This document shows positions 13,151 to 14,515 of a stretch of 14,515 nt of DNA, one piece after another. Numbering within the stretch: position 1 is the stretch's first letter; every line of letters starts with the position of its first letter. The notes under the pieces were generated by a model that saw only the letters and a program-made list of their open reading frames with translations, made no database searches and was not told the origin of the DNA. The translations under genes were made by a program, and so were the position numbers. This DNA is from an uncultured Prosthecobacter sp. (GTDB lineage Bacteria; Verrucomicrobiota; Verrucomicrobiia; Verrucomicrobiales; Verrucomicrobiaceae), in NCBI GenBank assembly GCA_937941745.1, contig CALDGV010000521.1:1-14515 (forward strand). The letters run 5' to 3'.

Positions 13151-14515
13151 ACCTGCCACTATTTCAGCCACAGGTGGCGCAGGCCACTCGGTTCCTCTTT
13201 TTCACCGGCAAGGGTGGCGTGGGCAAGACCTCGCTCTCCTGTGCAACGGCGCTGAAGCTGGCGGAGGCAGGAAAAAGGGTCCTGCTGGTCAGCACCGACC
13301 CTGCATCGAACCTCGATGAGGTTTTGGAGACAAAGCTGGGCCGCCAGCCGACCGCTGTTCCCGGAGCTTCGGGCTTGGAGGCGTTGAACATCAATCCGGT
13401 GGAGGCGGCGGCAGCCTACCGCGAGCGTTTGATCGGACCCATGCGCGGCCTGCTGCCGGAGGCGGCGCTGCGCAGCATGGAGGAGCAGCTTTCCGGTTCC
13501 TGCACGGTGGAGATCGCAGCCTTCGACGAGTTCTCCGCTTTCATCGGTGATGCCTCGGCGGCAAAAGATTACGACCACGTCATCTTTGACACGGCACCGA
13601 CGGGCCACACGCTGCGACTGATGAGCCTGGCGAAGGCCTGGGATCAATTCCTGGATACCAACACGAGCGGCACCTCCTGCCTTGGGCCGCTGGCTGGCCT
13701 GGAAAAGCAGCGCCACATCTATGAGGCGACCGTGCAGACGCTCGCGGATGCCTCGGCGACGACGCTGGTGCTCGTGAGCCGCCCCCAGGTTTCTGCGCTG
13801 CGTGAAGCGGAGCGCACCTCCCATGAGCTGCGGGCGCTGGGCGTGGCAAATCAGCAGCTCGTGATCAACGGGCTTTTCAGCTCATCGTGCCAGGGAGACG
13901 CCATGTCCCTGGCGATGCAGGAGCGCGGGCGCATGGCTTTGGAGAAAAACGCCGCCTTCATTGGATCGCTGCCGTCGAGCATCGTGCCGCTGCGTTCCAT
14001 CAACATCCTCGGTGTCGCGGGTTTGAAGGTGCTGCTGGGAGGCGAGGATCAGGCTGCGGATGCGGTGAAGCTTCCTGTCGTCTGGTCGGCACCTCCCATG
14101 GAAAGTTTGGCCGGCCTCATTGACCGCATCGAACGTTCCGGGCACGGGGTCATCATGACCATGGGCAAGGGTGGCGTGGGCAAGACGACGGTGGCGGCGG
14201 CCATCGCGGTGGAACTGGCGCAGCGCGGTCATCGCGTGCACCTGAGCACCACAGACCCTGCGGCGCATGTGGCGCAGACCTTGGGCGATGAGGTGAACGG
14301 ACTCAGCGTGAGTCGAATTGATCCTGCGGCAGAAACCGCAGCCTACACGGCGGAGGTTCTGCGCACGCAGGGCCCCATGATGGACGAGGCGGGTCGCTCC
14401 CTGCTGGAGGAGGACCTGCGCTCCCCGTGCACGGAGGAGATCGCGGTCTTCCGTGCCTTTGCCCGGGAGGTGGGGCGAGGAAAGGACGGCTTTGTGGTGC
14501 TCGACACCGCCCCCA
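13147..14515 (+). CDS. arsA: ArsA arsenite/antimonite-translocating ATPase, cut at the window end
   Basis: The first 456 residues of the pump ATPase are present; the usual length is about 580, so about the last fifth lies beyond the edge. Both halves of the duplicated protein are visible: P-loop GKGGVGKT at 21-28 (A1) and at 340-347 (A2), the A1 signature DTAPTGHTLRL (148-158), and a second DTAP at 453-456 where the window stops. Cys119, Cys178 and Cys428 align with Cys113, Cys172 and Cys422 of R773 ArsA, the metalloid activation ligands. The protein hydrolyses ATP at the membrane together with ArsB (or with Acr3 in some bacteria) and receives As(III) from ArsD. The start is supported by an SD (AGGAGA at 13135-13140, six bases before ATG) and by the ATGA overlap with arsD. 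No frameshift is seen. Confidence 0.97.
   Translation, partial: MNLPLFQPQVAQATRFLFFTGKGGVGKTSLSCATALKLAEAGKRVLLVSTDPASNLDEVLETKLGRQPTAVPGASGLEALNINPVEAAAAYRERLIGPMRGLLPEAALRSMEEQLSGSCTVEIAAFDEFSAFIGDASAAKDYDHVIFDTAPTGHTLRLMSLAKAWDQFLDTNTSGTSCLGPLAGLEKQRHIYEATVQTLADASATTLVLVSRPQVSALREAERTSHELRALGVANQQLVINGLFSSSCQGDAMSLAMQERGRMALEKNAAFIGSLPSSIVPLRSINILGVAGLKVLLGGEDQAADAVKLPVVWSAPPMESLAGLIDRIERSGHGVIMTMGKGGVGKTTVAAAIAVELAQRGHRVHLSTTDPAAHVAQTLGDEVNGLSVSRIDPAAETAAYTAEVLRTQGPMMDEAGRSLLEEDLRSPCTEEIAVFRAFAREVGRGKDGFVVLDTAP

Noticed and set aside
1..14515. CRISPR arrays, tRNA genes, insertion-sequence ends or attachment sites
   Set aside because: No regularly spaced repeats, tRNA-like cloverleaf sequence, transposase frames or flanking inverted repeats were seen on reading both strands.

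Overview
The window comes from a GC-rich bacterium, most likely of the Verrucomicrobia (Verrucomicrobiales, Prosthecobacter-like). That placement is inferred from the gene mix: a Tat-exported Gfo/Idh/MocA oxidoreductase, a secreted FG-GAP propeller protein, an FAD_oxidored-type flavoprotein, a small secreted protein, and start codons that mostly lack a Shine-Dalgarno (SD) motif. No tRNA, rRNA, CRISPR array or insertion sequence was seen.

Layout. (1) 1-240, minus: 5' part of an unrecognised gene that runs off the left edge. (2) 433-1821, minus: Tat-exported Gfo/Idh/MocA oxidoreductase with a strong terminator at 371-406. (3) 2141-4177, plus: acetyl-CoA synthetase (acs) with an unusual Lys/Ala/Pro-rich N-terminal extension, followed by a terminator. 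(4) 4279-9538, minus: four closely spaced genes, read from the right as FAD-dependent oxidoreductase, GT4 glycosyltransferase, polyprenyl-phosphate sugar-1-phosphate transferase and exported C39-like cysteine protease. This is a probable surface-glycan transcription unit without flippase or polymerase genes. (5) 9639-10280, plus: small secreted protein; 10368-11594, minus: secreted seven-repeat FG-GAP protein. These two converge on one bidirectional terminator. (6) 11821 to the right edge, plus: an arsenic-resistance operon, arsR, NIP-like aquaporin, arsD and arsA, with arsA cut by the window end.

The ars operon is the most interesting part. A near-perfect 13-2-13 palindrome ends inside the arsR start codon and is the obvious ArsR operator. 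An in-frame TAG directly precedes that ATG, so translation cannot start further upstream, and a leaderless transcript is plausible. The second gene encodes a channel resembling plant NIP aquaporins and bacterial ars-operon aquaporins; its second pore motif is NPV instead of NPA and it ends in a cysteine-rich tail. ArsD keeps the metallochaperone triad Cys12/13/18, and ArsA keeps both P-loops and all three metalloid-binding cysteines. The operon therefore pairs a possible downhill As(III) channel with the parts of an ATP-driven pump. The membrane pump (ArsB or Acr3) and the arsenate reductase would be expected just beyond the right edge.

The other genes look like ordinary carbon metabolism and cell-surface functions. 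I see no clearly new defence or mobile system.
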